Origin: Gorillibacterium timonense
GTDB taxonomy: Bacteria > Bacillota > Bacilli > Paenibacillales > NBRC-103111
Length of the DNA: 64,000 nt
Assembly (NCBI RefSeq): GCF_001457415.1
Contig: NZ_LN881721.1
Span: 1-64,000 of the forward strand
Direction of reading: 5' to 3'
In this document: positions 1 through 11,383 of the stretch, one piece after another
How the letters are laid out: each line of letters starts with the position of its first letter
Numbering within the stretch: position 1 is the stretch's first letter
Notes under the pieces: generated by a model
Databases searched by the model: none
Told to the model about the DNA's origin: nothing
Seen by the model: the letters and a program-made list of their open reading frames with translations, nothing else
Program-made: the position numbers and the translations under genes

Positions 1-77
1 GTAAACTCCGCTCGACTTGCATGTATTAGGCACGCCGCCAGCGTTCGTCCTGAGCCAGGATCAAACTCTCCATAAAA
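1..77 (-). rRNA. 16S ribosomal RNA, 5' end (partial)
   Basis: The reverse complement carries the universally conserved 5' end of bacterial 16S rRNA, including the GAGTTTGATCCTGGCTCAG primer site, followed by the conserved GGCGGCGTGCCTAATACATG block. The mature 5' end is placed at about base 77 by analogy with Bacillus. The gene runs off the left edge, so only about 77 nt are present. An rRNA operon next to gyrA and an HD-GYP gene, transcribed away from the origin, is typical of Paenibacillaceae. Confidence 0.97.
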
Positions 78-338
78 GTTTATAGATCGTTTCATTAAGC
101 TCATTCTTTAACACTTGCGTGTTTGTTCGTGCGTCTCCCGAACCGAAGTCCGAAAGTCGCGTCCTTACCACTCGTTGTTCAGTTTTCAAAGGACCATTTT
201 CTTTCGTCGCTTTCTTGCGGCGACCTTTATAATATATCACAGGTCTAGGCGAGAAAGCAAGCTTTTTTTTAATTATTTTTTCCGCTTTCGAATCGTCGTT
301 TCTATTCTTGCGAATCGCCGTCTCGAGAGCAGAGTCTT

Positions 339-368
339 ACTATAGCACGGCTCATCTATCCCTGTCAA
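339..368 (-). promoter_or_regulatory. rRNA operon promoter
   Basis: On the minus strand a perfect -35 TTGACA (363-368) is followed 18 bases later by TATAGT (339-344), about 260 bases upstream of mature 16S. The leader between them contains T- and A-rich tracts, as expected for a processed rRNA leader. No coding sequence is seen in 78-385. Confidence 0.75.
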
Positions 369-376
369 AGCCAATT

Positions 377-397
377 GCTGGATCATTACGATCCAGC
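377..397 (-). terminator. Hairpin at the HD-GYP stop codon
   Basis: GCTGGATC and its complement are separated by a 5-base loop that contains the stop codon of the HD-GYP gene. Only a weak T-rich tail follows on the minus strand, so termination before the rRNA promoter is plausible but not certain. Confidence 0.4.
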
Positions 398-1459
398 CAC
401 GACTTCACGAATATAGAACTGCCTTTCCTGAGCGAGATTGACGATGATGTCTCCGATCTTCACCATGGGACGTGTTGGATTAGAGCGGTCGGTAAAGATG
501 ATCTCGCCGATTCGTCCGTCGCTGATTTTGACCAGCGTTCCGTTGCTGAACTGTGTCATCTTCTCAATAAACGTCCGCACAAGAGCCGGATCCAGCTTGC
601 CGAACGATTCTTGGTGAAGATCATCCAACACCAGATAAGGAGAATCCGCACGCTTGTAGCCCCGATTGCTGGTCATAGCATGGAAGATATCGGTGATCGC
701 TACGATTTTGGCGTATGGATGGATCTTGTCCCCCTTGACCCGCATCGGATAACCGCTGCCGTCTTCCCTTTCATGATGCTGCAGAGCGGCAAGCTTGACC
801 CCTTCATTAATGGCAGCAACATTCTTTAGCAGAACATAACCGTATGTAGGATGACGCTGGATTTCTTCCCGCTCATGGGACGTCAGAGGGGCTTTCTTCT
901 CCAGAATGGCCGGATCGATCTTGGTCTTCCCTATATCATGCAGCAGGCCGGCCAAAGCCACCTGCAAGTGCTCCTTTTCGGAGAGGCCATGCCATTTGGC
1001 AAGCAGATATGAACTGAGACCGACATAGACGCTGTTATTGAAGAGATAATCTTCGTCGCGCACAGCCTCCGGGTCGCAGAACAACGGATGATAGTCCTCC
1101 GCCGCCTCAATCAGCGAAATGAGCTTGTTGCGGATATCGAGGATCGGAATGGATTGTCCTGCCGCAGGCAGCGGGAATACTTTGCGGAGTAGGCTTCGCA
1201 TTTCCTTGAAAGCCAGATCAAAGTCCGTTTTTCCCTGAAAGGTGACAGCCGCTTCCTCCGATTCGGATTGATCCCATTCTTTTTCTTGATCCGAGGAATC
1301 GAAAATCATAACGGATGGAATCAAAAAAGCCTCCAAAATCTCTTTGTCGGTTTCCGTTATCGCCCTGCCTTTTTCGAACAGCAGCGTTCCCCGGCGGGTG
1401 ATGACATGTTCGGAAAGCTTGCTTCCCGGCTTCAGATGGGAAACGCCAACATTCTGCAT
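386..1459 (-). CDS. HD-GYP domain protein (putative c-di-GMP phosphodiesterase)
   Basis: 357-aa protein. The C-terminal half carries an HD-GYP domain: LLHDIGKTKID at about residues 172-182 supplies the metal-binding HD pair, and QHHEREDGSGYP at about 227-238 supplies the GYP signature. HD-GYP proteins hydrolyse cyclic di-GMP or related nucleotides. The first 120 residues resemble the short N-terminal region often found in this family in Paenibacillus. No membrane segment is seen, so it is probably cytoplasmic. The start at 1459 is chosen because AAAGGGGC lies at proper spacing upstream; the frame is open further upstream but without a ribosome binding site. A terminator separates it from gyrA, so it is probably transcribed on its own. 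Substrate specificity cannot be read from sequence. Confidence 0.9.
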   Translation of the reverse strand: MQNVGVSHLKPGSKLSEHVITRRGTLLFEKGRAITETDKEILEAFLIPSVMIFDSSDQEKEWDQSESEEAAVTFQGKTDFDLAFKEMRSLLRKVFPLPAAGQSIPILDIRNKLISLIEAAEDYHPLFCDPEAVRDEDYLFNNSVYVGLSSYLLAKWHGLSEKEHLQVALAGLLHDIGKTKIDPAILEKKAPLTSHEREEIQRHPTYGYVLLKNVAAINEGVKLAALQHHEREDGSGYPMRVKGDKIHPYAKIVAITDIFHAMTSNRGYKRADSPYLVLDDLHQESFGKLDPALVRTFIEKMTQFSNGTLVKISDGRIGEIIFTDRSNPTRPMVKIGDIIVNLAQERQFYIREVVAGS

Positions 1460-1515
1460 GATATAAGCCCCTTTGTCATTATGTGAAATAGCACTGATTT
1501 GCTTCGGTTTTATTG

Positions 1516-1552
1516 TAAAACAAAAAGAAGGGGGAGAAAACCCCCTCCTTCT
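1516..1552 (-). terminator. gyrA terminator
   Basis: Minus-strand hairpin with arms AGAAGG-GGG and CCC-CCTTCT (one bulged base), followed by TTTTTGTTTT, directly after the gyrA stop codon. Confidence 0.8.
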
Positions 1553-1565
1553 GAACGATATGCAA

Positions 1566-4028
1566 TCAGCTTTCGCTATCTTCTTCCGTCTGTTCGTCGA
1601 TCTCCTCGCTTTTCTCCACTCGGGAGACCGTCGCGACCTCATCATCTTCCTTGATGTTGATCAGACGGACGCCCTGCGTATTCCGTCCCATCAGGTTGAT
1701 GCCGTCCATGCTCATCCGGATGATGGTGCCCTGCGTCGTAATGATCATGAGGTCCTCGTCCTCTTTGACGACATTCAAGCCCACGACCGGCCCGTTCTTC
1801 GGCGTGATATTGAGCGTCTTGATGCCCTTACCGCCGCGCGATTGAATCCGGTAATCGGTCATCGGGGTGCGCTTGCCGAAGCCCTTCGAGGTGACGATCA
1901 GCACGCTGTCCTCGTCATTGGCGATGTCCATCGAGATGACGGCATCGTCCTCACCGATGCTGATCCCTTTGACCCCTGTGGCTGCCCGGCCCATGGAGCG
2001 GACATCTTGTTCGGGGAAGCGGATCGACATGCCCTGCTTCGTTCCCATGATGATCTCCTGCTTACCATCCGTCAGCTTGACGCTGATCAGTCGATCTTCC
2101 TCGCGCAGGTGTACCGCAATCAAACCGCCTTTGCGGATGTATTTGTAATCATCGAGAGGCGTTTTCTTGACGATCCCTTCCCGGGTAGCGAAGAACAAGT
2201 AGCTCTCGTTCTCGTCGTCGGGAATCGGAATGACCGCCGAAATCTTCTCTCCCTGCTCGATCTGCAGCAGGTTGATGATCGGCGTTCCCCGCGCCGTGCG
2301 GCTCATCACGGGGATTTCATAGGCCTTCAACCGATACGCTTTCCCTTTGTCTGTGAAGAACATCAGGTATTGGTGCGTATTGGAGACGAAGAGATGCTCG
2401 ACAAAATCATCTTCCTTCGTATCCATGCCGATGACTCCGCGGCCGCCCCGCTTCTGAGAGCGATAGGTGTTCACCGGCAGGCGCTTCACGTAGCCGGTAT
2501 GGCTGAGCGTGACGATGACATCCTCTTGGGGAATGAGATCCTCGTCCAGGATGGAGTCGTCGCCGATCGTGATTTCGCTGCGGCGTTCATCGTTGTACTT
2601 GGCGCGGATTTCACCGAGTTCATCCATGATGATATCGAGAACCAAGCCTTCGTTGCCGAGGATCGCTTTGTATTCGGCAATCCGCTCCATTAATTCGGCA
2701 TACTCCGCTTCCAGCTTCTCGCGTTCCAGTCCGGTGAGCCGGGCCAATCGCATGTCGAGAATCGCTTGGGCTTGCTCATAGCTCAGCTCGAACCGGCTCA
2801 TCAAGCCGTCCCGTGCCACATCGGTGGTCGGGGACGTACGGATCAACTGAATGACCTCATCCAGATGGTCGAGCGCAATCCGCAAGCCGAGCAGGATATG
2901 AGCGCGCGCTTCTGCTTTCTTCAGATCGAAAGCGGTGCGGCGGCGGATGACTTCCTTCTGATGCTCCAGGTAATAATACAGCATATCCTTGATGTTCAGG
3001 ATACGCGGCTCTTTATTGACGAGCGACAGCAGGATAATCCCGAAATTGGACTGCATGGCCGTATGCTTGTACAGGTTATTCAGAACGACGCTCGGGTTGA
3101 CATCGCGGCGCAGCTCGATGACGATGCGCATGCCGTTGCGGTCCGATTCGTCGCGCAGATCGGTGATGCCGTCGATCCGCTTATCGCGGACCATCTCAGC
3201 AATCGTGGAGATGAGGCGAGCCTTGATGACCTGATACGGCAGCTCGTTGACGATGATCCGCGCCTTGCCGCCAACTTCTTCGATCTCCGCCCGCGCGCGC
3301 ATCGTAACGGAGCCGCGTCCCGTGGTGTAGGCCTGCTTGATGCCTTCGCGTCCCAGGATAAAACCGCCGGTCGGAAAGTCGGGTCCTTTGATATACTGCA
3401 TCAGCTCAAGCGGCGTAATCTCAGGATTGTCGATGAGGGCTTTCAGGCCGTCGATGACTTCGCCGAGGTTATGCGGTGGAATGTTCGTCGCCATCCCGAC
3501 GGCGATCCCGGAGGAGCCGTTCACGAGCAGATTGGGGAAACGAGAAGGAAGAACATCCGGTTGAATTTCCTCACCGTCATAGTTCGGAATGAAATCGACG
3601 GTTTCCTTGTTGATATCGCGGAGAAGCTCCATGGCAATCTTGGAGAGCCTCGCTTCCGTATACCGCATCGCCGCCGCCGAGTCTCCGTCAATAGAGCCGA
3701 AGTTACCGTGGCCGTCAACTAACGGATAACGCAGAGAGAAATCCTGCGCCATACGGACCATGGTCTCGTAAACCGCGGAATCGCCATGGGGATGGTATTT
3801 CCCGATGACTTCCCCGACGATTCTCGCCGACTTCTTATGCGGCTTGTCGGGAGACATGCCGAGCTCTGACATGGCGTACAGGATACGTCGATGCACCGGC
3901 TTAAGGCCGTCGCGAACATCGGGAAGGGCGCGCTGAACGATGATGCTCATCGCATACTCCATAAAGGATTCGCGCATTTCCGAACCGATGTCCCTTTCAC
4001 TGATTTGCGGATGCATTTCTTCCGCCAT
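1566..4028 (-). CDS. gyrA: DNA gyrase subunit A
   Basis: 820 aa, normal for Bacillota. It is the breakage-reunion subunit of gyrase, introducing negative supercoils with GyrB. The catalytic tyrosine is Y123 in AMRYTEARL. The quinolone-resistance region reads HGDSAVYE at about 81-88, with Ser84 and Glu88, the quinolone-sensitive form. The GyrA box QKRGGRG, needed for DNA wrapping, is present at the start of the C-terminal beta-pinwheel, and the protein ends in an acidic tail rich in Glu and Asp. AGGAGG precedes the start with good spacing. It lies downstream of gyrB on the same strand after a gap of about 170 bases. Confidence 0.98.
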   Translation of the reverse strand: MAEEMHPQISERDIGSEMRESFMEYAMSIIVQRALPDVRDGLKPVHRRILYAMSELGMSPDKPHKKSARIVGEVIGKYHPHGDSAVYETMVRMAQDFSLRYPLVDGHGNFGSIDGDSAAAMRYTEARLSKIAMELLRDINKETVDFIPNYDGEEIQPDVLPSRFPNLLVNGSSGIAVGMATNIPPHNLGEVIDGLKALIDNPEITPLELMQYIKGPDFPTGGFILGREGIKQAYTTGRGSVTMRARAEIEEVGGKARIIVNELPYQVIKARLISTIAEMVRDKRIDGITDLRDESDRNGMRIVIELRRDVNPSVVLNNLYKHTAMQSNFGIILLSLVNKEPRILNIKDMLYYYLEHQKEVIRRRTAFDLKKAEARAHILLGLRIALDHLDEVIQLIRTSPTTDVARDGLMSRFELSYEQAQAILDMRLARLTGLEREKLEAEYAELMERIAEYKAILGNEGLVLDIIMDELGEIRAKYNDERRSEITIGDDSILDEDLIPQEDVIVTLSHTGYVKRLPVNTYRSQKRGGRGVIGMDTKEDDFVEHLFVSNTHQYLMFFTDKGKAYRLKAYEIPVMSRTARGTPIINLLQIEQGEKISAVIPIPDDENESYLFFATREGIVKKTPLDDYKYIRKGGLIAVHLREEDRLISVKLTDGKQEIIMGTKQGMSIRFPEQDVRSMGRAATGVKGISIGEDDAVISMDIANDEDSVLIVTSKGFGKRTPMTDYRIQSRGGKGIKTLNITPKNGPVVGLNVVKEDEDLMIITTQGTIIRMSMDGINLMGRNTQGVRLINIKEDDEVATVSRVEKSEEIDEQTEEDSES

Positions 4029-4139
4029 GGTGGTGTACCCTCCTCAGGTAAGAAGAAACGGCAGCCCGTCCATTTGAACAAGGGACGCGCGCGTTTCTCA
4101 AATTTGAAGACAAAATGTATGGGGCGAATAAACGCGCGG

Positions 4140-4159
4140 GGGTCCCGATATCGGGACCC
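4140..4159. repeat. Perfect 20-base palindrome between gyrB and gyrA
   Basis: GGGTCCCGAT joined directly to its reverse complement lies 40 bases after the gyrB stop codon. There is no long T tract on either side, so it is a weak terminator at best; it could be an mRNA-processing hairpin between the two gyrase cistrons or a protein-binding site. Confidence 0.6.
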
Positions 4160-4201
4160 TGCCGCAGGTCTTCTTATTCGAACGGTGTCCGTTTACTCCG
4201 T

Positions 4202-6139
<1,938 letters not shown>

Positions 6140-6179
6140 TTATCGAGTGATGGCTTCTTCAGCCTCGGTCGGATTCGGA

Positions 6180-6428
6180 TTAATTCATCGAAAGGCTGAC
6201 CGCTCGCTTCTTGAGCGTAGCGGAGGAGATCGGGGAATAATACACCTTATCGACAGTCACCACGAGCGATTTGCATTCTTCTTCGCCGATGATCTCGATT
6301 TTCTTTTCCTTGACCGCTTCCGTGATGAACTGCTTCGAGATCTTCGAATTCTTCTCGATGGACAAGTCAAAAATGGCGATGAGCTCCGACGAACGGATGA
6401 TGCGTTCACCGCCCAAATGGATATACAC
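6180..6428 (-). CDS. remB: Extracellular matrix regulator RemB (DUF370)
   Basis: 82-aa protein of the DUF370 family starting MYIHLGGERIIRSSELIAIF, the typical start of YaaB/RemB. In Bacillus subtilis RemB acts with RemA as a DNA-binding activator of biofilm matrix genes. Position between recF and gyrB and length match B. subtilis yaaB. No other domain is visible. Confidence 0.9.
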   Translation of the reverse strand: MYIHLGGERIIRSSELIAIFDLSIEKNSKISKQFITEAVKEKKIEIIGEEECKSLVVTVDKVYYSPISSATLKKRAVSLSMN

Positions 6429-6460
6429 CTTGACGTCCCCCTCTGCCTCTCGAGCGAATT

Positions 6461-7582
6461 TTAGGCCTCGTGGCCCATCTGGAACCCGCCGTTCTTCACA
6501 CGAAAAACAGCGGCATCCCGCAATTTGGACACATCAATGCTCTCGGTGCCGGTCGTGGTGATAAACGTCTGCACCTTGTCCTGAAAAGTCTCGATCAACT
6601 GGGTTTGCCGGTTCTGGTCAAGCTCGGACAAGACATCATCCAGGAGCAGGATCGGGTACTCTCCCGCCTCCTCGCGGATGAGCTCGAGCTCTGCAAGTTT
6701 CAGCGACAACGCGGTGGTCCTTTGCTGCCCCTGAGAGCCGAAGACATGCGCCTCTTTGCCGTTTATAGAAAAGACCATGTCGTCCCGATGCGGTCCGATC
6801 AAGGTCGTGCCCCTGCGCAAATCCTGATTTCTCACCTTGTTTAACTGTACCATAAAGTTGTCAAATAGAATAGATTCTTCTTCTTCCGCCCCGGCAAAAG
6901 AGGGCTTGTACTGGATCTTGAGCTCCTCAAGTCCCGCAGTGATTCCCGAATGAATCCGCTCCGCCCAAACTTGCAGCTTCTCTATAAAGCTTTGACGTTT
7001 TTTCATGATTTTAGTACCGTGGCGGGCAAGCTGCTCATCCCAGATGCTGAGCAAGGCTTCATCCACGCCTTTTCCGAATTCGACCTGCTTCAGGAAGTTG
7101 TTCCGCTGCGCAAGCACCTTCTGGTACTGCATCGATTCATAGAGGTAGGAGGGGTAGACTTGGCCGATCTCCATATCGAGAAAACGCCGCCGGATCCCCG
7201 GGGCGCCCTTGACGATCTCGAGATCCTCCGGCGCGAACATCACCACGTTGAAGGAGCCGATAAATTCACTTAAGCGGCGCTGCTCGAGCCCGTTCACACG
7301 CGCCTTCTTGCCCTGCTTGGACAAGGTGAGGGAAAGGTTCACCGGACCGTATTTCTTGTCCACCTCTCCGTAGAGAGAAGCCTCTTCCCGGTTCCAACCG
7401 ATGAGCTCCCGATCTTGATGCGTCCGGTGGGATTTGGTGAGGGCGAGGACATAGATGGCCTCGAGCAGGTTCGTTTTCCCTTGGGCGTTCGGCCCGACGA
7501 AGAGGTTGACCCCCGATTTCACCTCAAGCGTCAGCTGTTCATAATTCCGGTAATGAGAAAGCGACAGCTTTTTCAGGAACAT
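6461..7582 (-). CDS. recF: DNA replication and repair protein RecF
   Basis: 373 aa, SMC-like ATPase. Walker A is GPNAQGKT at residues 30-37; the ABC signature and Walker B lie in the C-terminal half (YPILLLDDVLSELD). RecF helps load RecA on gapped single-stranded DNA with RecO and RecR. It starts only two bases after the yaaA stop codon, so translation is probably coupled. Full length. Confidence 0.97.
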   Translation of the reverse strand: MFLKKLSLSHYRNYEQLTLEVKSGVNLFVGPNAQGKTNLLEAIYVLALTKSHRTHQDRELIGWNREEASLYGEVDKKYGPVNLSLTLSKQGKKARVNGLEQRRLSEFIGSFNVVMFAPEDLEIVKGAPGIRRRFLDMEIGQVYPSYLYESMQYQKVLAQRNNFLKQVEFGKGVDEALLSIWDEQLARHGTKIMKKRQSFIEKLQVWAERIHSGITAGLEELKIQYKPSFAGAEEEESILFDNFMVQLNKVRNQDLRRGTTLIGPHRDDMVFSINGKEAHVFGSQGQQRTTALSLKLAELELIREEAGEYPILLLDDVLSELDQNRQTQLIETFQDKVQTFITTTGTESIDVSKLRDAAVFRVKNGGFQMGHEA

Positions 7583-7584
7583 GA

Positions 7585-7803
7585 TCAGGCTTTCCTCGCA
7601 ATCCGAAACTCTCCAAAGCCGGCCACTTCAATCTTGTCCCCATCCACCAGCTTGCGTCCGCGCCGGTTCTCGGCTTCTCCGTTCACACGAATAACCGCCT
7701 CCTGCAAAAAGGCTTTCGCCTGTCCTCCAGAGGAGATGCAGTCCGTCAGCTTCAAAAATTGCCCCAGCGCAATATAGTCCGTGTTGATTTCAACGGTTTT
7801 CAT
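7585..7803 (-). CDS. yaaA: S4-domain RNA-binding protein YaaA/RlbA
   Basis: 72-aa protein consisting almost only of an S4 RNA-binding fold (ALGQFLKLTDCISSGGQAK with the following VNGE motif). B. subtilis YaaA (RlbA) has been linked to large ribosomal subunit assembly. The start at 7803 is preferred because GAGG lies six bases upstream and overlaps the dnaN stop; upstream TTG and ATG codons in the same frame lack a usable ribosome binding site. Sits between dnaN and recF as in most Bacillota. Confidence 0.9.
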   Translation of the reverse strand: MKTVEINTDYIALGQFLKLTDCISSGGQAKAFLQEAVIRVNGEAENRRGRKLVDGDKIEVAGFGEFRIARKA

Positions 7804-7811
7804 AAGCATCC

Positions 7812-8954
7812 TCAATTCGTCGTCCGATAGGGGAGAATCAACTGCAGCACCTTCGTGTCGCCGAGCGGCTCAATGATGATCGGGCTCATGGCGCCCGTGA
7901 AGCCGAGCCGGACCGTTTCACTGTCGATGACGCGCAGCGCGTCGAGCATGTACTTGGAGTTAAACGAAATTCGGAGCAAATTGCCGGTGAGCTGCTCCAC
8001 CGGAATGGTCTCGGTGACCTTGCCAATCTCACTCGAGCTGGACGAAATCTCCAGAGTGTGGTCTTCGTTCATGACGAGCTTGACGATATTCGTCTTCTCT
8101 TCACGCGACAGCAGATAAGCCCGGTCGATCGCTTCCGTGAGCAGCTTGCCGCTGACCACGATTTCCGTTTGGAACTGATTCGGGATCAGCTTGGAGGTAT
8201 CGGGATAGGTTCCTTCCAGCATGCGGCTGTAGAAGAGCAGATTGTTCATGCGAAACAGCACTTGATTGTCGGACACGACGATATCGGTCAGCGAATTCTC
8301 ATCCGGGAGAACCTTGGACAACTCGTTCAGCGTTTTGCCGGAGATGACGACACCGCGGAAGAATTGCTCCGCATCAGCTGCAAGCGGAGTTTCCCGTTGG
8401 GCGAGTCGGTGACGGTCGCAAGAGATGAACTTGAGCCCTTGCTCGTCCAGATTCCACAATACGCCGGTTAGAATCGGAGTCGTTTCGCTGGTGGACACAG
8501 CGTAGGAGGTTTGACGGATCATCGTCTTGAGCAGATCGCTCGGAACGGAGACGACCTTTTTCTCCTCGATTAACGGAAGCTGTGGATATTCCTCCGGATC
8601 AAGACCGACGACCTGAACCTCCGAACCTCCGGAACGAATGGTCGCGAGGAACGGCGGACGGATTTCAATTTCGATTTCGTGGGAAGGGAGCTTCTTGATG
8701 ATCTCTCCGAAAAATTTGGCGGGAAGCACAACGCTGCCTGTTTGGTCGAGCCGGATGATTTGGACTCCGTCCTTCTCTGCCGGAATAAAGGATTGAATCG
8801 TAATATCAGCGTCGCTTGCGGTCAGCCTTACCCCTTCTTCCGTCGCATCGAACTTAATGCCGCTCAAGATCGGAATCGGCGTACGGCTGGTGATCGCTTT
8901 GGATACGTTGCCGATGGATTCATTCAAGTGTTCTTTCAAGATGGACAATTTCAC
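7812..8954 (-). CDS. dnaN: DNA polymerase III beta subunit (sliding clamp)
   Basis: 380 aa, three clamp domains, close to the 378 aa of B. subtilis DnaN. It forms the ring that tethers the replicative polymerase. The start is a GTG at 8954 giving (M)KLSILKEHLNESI, aligned with the normal N-terminus and preceded by GGAGG at eight bases; the open frame extends 13 codons further without support. The C-terminus ends LQLILPYRTTN, normal for clamps. Its stop overlaps the translation start region of yaaA. Confidence 0.97.
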   Translation of the reverse strand: MKLSILKEHLNESIGNVSKAITSRTPIPILSGIKFDATEEGVRLTASDADITIQSFIPAEKDGVQIIRLDQTGSVVLPAKFFGEIIKKLPSHEIEIEIRPPFLATIRSGGSEVQVVGLDPEEYPQLPLIEEKKVVSVPSDLLKTMIRQTSYAVSTSETTPILTGVLWNLDEQGLKFISCDRHRLAQRETPLAADAEQFFRGVVISGKTLNELSKVLPDENSLTDIVVSDNQVLFRMNNLLFYSRMLEGTYPDTSKLIPNQFQTEIVVSGKLLTEAIDRAYLLSREEKTNIVKLVMNEDHTLEISSSSSEIGKVTETIPVEQLTGNLLRISFNSKYMLDALRVIDSETVRLGFTGAMSPIIIEPLGDTKVLQLILPYRTTN

Positions 8955-9029
8955 TGGGAAGACCTCCGGTTCTGAATTCGCAGCCTGGAGCATAGGCTGT
9001 AAAGAGGGGTGGAATCTTGACTCTTCGTC

Positions 9030-9165
9030 TTATTACTAAATGTCTTTTAAAAGATAGAATTCGTAGTAGGGGCACTGAATATGTGGATATGTGGGAAAAG
9101 ACGAGTACGCGCATGGATATCCACATGTGAATAGAATGTGCACAGAGAATTGGCGTATCCACAGA
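9030..9165. other. Origin unwinding region between dnaN and dnaA (oriC, right part)
   Basis: Read on the minus strand, this segment has, in order, four to five DnaA-box-like words (TATCCACA at 9156-9163 and 9118-9125, TGTGCACA at 9138-9145, TGTGGATA and TGTGGGAA at 9082-9097), then a GC block (about 9069-9074), then CTACTACGAATTCTA-type triplets (9053-9068) and an AT-rich tract (9030-9060). This is the layout of the B. subtilis basal unwinding element: DnaA boxes, GC cluster, DnaA-trios, then the melted DNA. The call is by pattern only. Confidence 0.7.
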
Positions 9166-9174
9166 AGGACAAGC

Positions 9175-10539
9175 CTAGAGACCGGCCTGTTTGATTTTCT
9201 CTGTGATGTTCTGCAGGATGCGGGAAAGCTCTTGATCCTCCTGCAGGCTCATCGCGATTTTCTCATGGGCGTGAATGACGGTCGTATGGTCGCGTCCGCC
9301 GAACGCTTCGCCGATCTTCGGCAGAGAATAATCGGTCAACTCGCGGGACAGGTACATGGCCACTTGGCGAGGGAACGCCACGGCCTTCGTCCGTTTGCGG
9401 GCCTTGAAGTCCTCCATGCGCAGGCCGTAAAATTCGCCGACTTTCTGTTGAATGTCTTGAATGGTGATCACGCGCGGCCGGCTGGACGGAATGATATCCT
9501 TCAGCGCATCGGCGGCAAGCGCTACCGTGACGTCCTGATTCATCATCGACGAATAAGCGACGACGCGAATGAGCGCGCCTTCCAGCTCGCGGATGTTGGT
9601 GTCGATCTGATTGGCGATGTAGACCATCGCTTCATTAGGAATTTCCAGGTTCTCGGAACGCGCTTTTTTGCGCAGAATGGCAATCCGCGTCTCGAGATCG
9701 GGCGGCTGGATATCTGTGATGAGGCCCCACTCGAAGCGGGAGCGCAGCCGCTCCTCCAGGGTGGGGATCTCCTTCGGCTGGCGGTCGCTCGAGATGATGA
9801 TCTGCTTGCGCTCCTCCTGAAGAGCGTTGAAGGTGTGGAAAAATTCCTCCTGGGTCTGCTCCTTACCAGCCAAAAATTGGATGTCGTCGATGAGGAGGAC
9901 ATCGATGCTGCGGTATTTGTTGCGGAAGCTCTCGCCGCGGTTGTCGCGGATGGCGTTGATGAACTCGTTGGTGAACTTCTCGCTGGAGATGTAAAGCACC
10001 TTAGCCGTTGGATTGTGCTGGAGGACGTAGTGTCCGATGGCATGCATCAAGTGGGTTTTGCCCAGTCCGACCCCGCCATAGAGGAACAGCGGGTTGTAGG
10101 AGTTTGCGGGATCCTCCGCAACAGCGAGAGAAGCCGCATGAGCAAACCGGTTGCCGGAGCCGATGACGAAAGTGTCAAAGGTGTAGCGCGGATTTAGCAT
10201 GCTGGCGAAGTTCTCCTCGGCTTGAACGACCGGCTTCGCAGCGACAGGAGCCGGGACGGCTGCTTGCGCGGCAGCAAGCGTCTGGGCTTCCTCTTCCAAC
10301 ACGAATTGGACCTCCACCTGGATCCCGAGGGTTTCATACACAGTTGAGGTAATCAGCTTCGCATAGCGGGACTCCAGCCATTCCCGGGCAAAGTTATTGG
10401 GAGCGCAAATGACGAGCGACCGGTCCGTAAATACGCTGGCTTTCGTCGATTTGAGCCAAGTATCGAAGCTGGGTTTGCTGAGTCGGGTCTGAATGGCGGA
10501 GAGCACCTGCTGCCACCGATCATTGACTTGACGATCCAC
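9175..10539 (-). CDS. dnaA: Chromosomal replication initiator DnaA
   Basis: 454 aa. Domain I (about 1-85) interacts with helicase and regulators; a short Ala/Pro/Val-rich linker follows at about 86-108; domain III is the AAA+ ATPase with Walker A GGVGLGKT (about 155-162) and Walker [11 protein letters not shown]; domain IV ends with the DNA-binding signature [14 protein letters not shown]. The GTG at 10539 gives (M)[12 protein letters not shown], which aligns with the normal N-terminus and has AAAGGAG upstream; the 60 extra codons of the open frame are not supported. Flanked on both sides by DnaA boxes, consistent with autoregulation. Confidence 0.97.
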   Translation of the reverse strand: MDRQVNDRWQQVLSAIQTRLSKPSFDTWLKSTKASVFTDRSLVICAPNNFAREWLESRYAKLITSTVYETLGIQVEVQFVLEEEAQTLAAAQAAVPAPVAAKPVVQAEENFASMLNPRYTFDTFVIGSGNRFAHAASLAVAEDPANSYNPLFLYGGVGLGKTHLMHAIGHYVLQHNPTAKVLYISSEKFTNEFINAIRDNRGESFRNKYRSIDVLLIDDIQFLAGKEQTQEEFFHTFNALQEERKQIIISSDRQPKEIPTLEERLRSRFEWGLITDIQPPDLETRIAILRKKARSENLEIPNEAMVYIANQIDTNIRELEGALIRVVAYSSMMNQDVTVALAADALKDIIPSSRPRVITIQDIQQKVGEFYGLRMEDFKARKRTKAVAFPRQVAMYLSRELTDYSLPKIGEAFGGRDHTTVIHAHEKIAMSLQEDQELSRILQNITEKIKQAGL

Positions 10540-10699
10540 TACGAAATTCACTCCTTTAAAAAGTGCAACGGCAAAAACCGCGTTGAGAAAAAAAGAGCTC
10601 CTTGAAACGGGAGGCGGCAGAAGGTTCGACAGCATCCCGGCAGGAACGACGCAAACGGCTCTTGCCCGACAAAGGAATAGGGACATGAGCCGTTTGACA

Positions 10700-11020
10700 A
10701 AGATGAAGGTTATCCACATAATAACCCGTTTGTGGGCAAAGATACAAAGAAGAATGGAGAATTGTTAACAGAGTTATCCACAGGGTGTGAATAATTATCC
10801 TCGATTTCACGTACTATCCACAAGCCAAAGTAATAATAATATATCAAACAAAGCCTTTTGTTTCAACGAAATTTATCTTTTATCCACAAATTCCATAGAT
10901 AGTGTTACGCAATTGTGCACAGTACTACATATTGTGAATAAGCTGTTCGCAAATCGACAATCTGTGCAAAACGCGCTGTCAGGTTGTGCACAAGCGGGAT
11001 TTTTACCTTTTCCACAGGGT
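10700..11020. other. DnaA-box cluster upstream of dnaA (oriC, left part)
   Basis: Perfect TTATCCACA boxes lie at 10710-10718, 10774-10782 and 10880-10888. Inverted TGTGAATAA boxes lie at 10786-10794 and 10933-10941, and TTTTCCACA at 11008-11016. Further near matches include TATCCACA at 10815-10822 and TGTGCA words at 10914, 10963 and 10985. The gap between dnaA and rpmH (10540-11139) holds no credible gene. With the unwinding region downstream of dnaA this makes a bipartite origin as in Bacillus. Confidence 0.9.
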
Positions 11021-11063
11021 GCTGCCGGCCATTCGAAAAGAGGGACAAACCGGTTTCCTCGTG

Positions 11064-11092
11064 TTGACTTTAGAGATCGAAAATGGTTTAAT
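11064..11092 (+). promoter_or_regulatory. rpmH promoter
   Basis: TTGACT (11064-11069), 17-base spacer, TTTAAT (11087-11092), about 50 bases before the rpmH start. Confidence 0.7.
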
Positions 11093-11139
11093 GGTGAAAG
11101 GTATTTTTAAGGATGGATATCCTCAGGAGGTGCAAATAG

Positions 11140-11274
11140 ATGAAACCGACTTACCAACCGAATACGCGGAAGCACAAGAAAGTGCACGGATTCCGTAAAC
11201 GGATGAGCACGAAGAACGGTCGCAAGGTTTTGGCGGCTCGCCGGCTCAAAGGCAGAAAGCAACTGTCCGCATAA
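11140..11274 (+). CDS. rpmH: 50S ribosomal protein L34
   Basis: 44 aa, the invariant length of L34, beginning [14 protein letters not shown] and ending [10 protein letters not shown]. Very basic, it binds 23S rRNA in the large subunit. A strong AGGAGG lies nine bases upstream of the ATG. It is the first gene of the rightward run after the origin. A terminator hairpin follows, so only part of the transcription may continue into rnpA. Confidence 0.98.
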   Translation: MKPTYQPNTRKHKKVHGFRKRMSTKNGRKVLAARRLKGRKQLSA

Positions 11275-11278
11275 CCGG

Positions 11279-11306
11279 AAGACCACGAGCGTGGTCTTTT
11301 TTCTTT
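11279..11306 (+). terminator. rpmH terminator
   Basis: AAGACCAC, loop GAGC, then GTGGTCTT, followed by TTTTCTTTTT. Probably partial, tuning rnpA relative to rpmH. Confidence 0.85.
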
Positions 11307-11383
11307 TTCAATAAGTTCCTGAGCTTATATTTTGGTCCGAAGACGTCAAAGCTGTAGCGAGAATCGACGGGAAGGAGCCTCCT

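Noticed and set aside
1473..2693. 406-codon plus-strand frame opposite gyrA
   Set aside because: Antisense shadow of gyrA codon usage; no ribosome binding site, no family pattern. The same applies to long antisense frames opposite gyrB, dnaN, dnaA, dnaC, walK and the M23 gene.
10986..11198. 70-codon frame overlapping the rpmH start
   Set aside because: Crosses DnaA boxes, the rpmH promoter and rpmH itself; no start signal.
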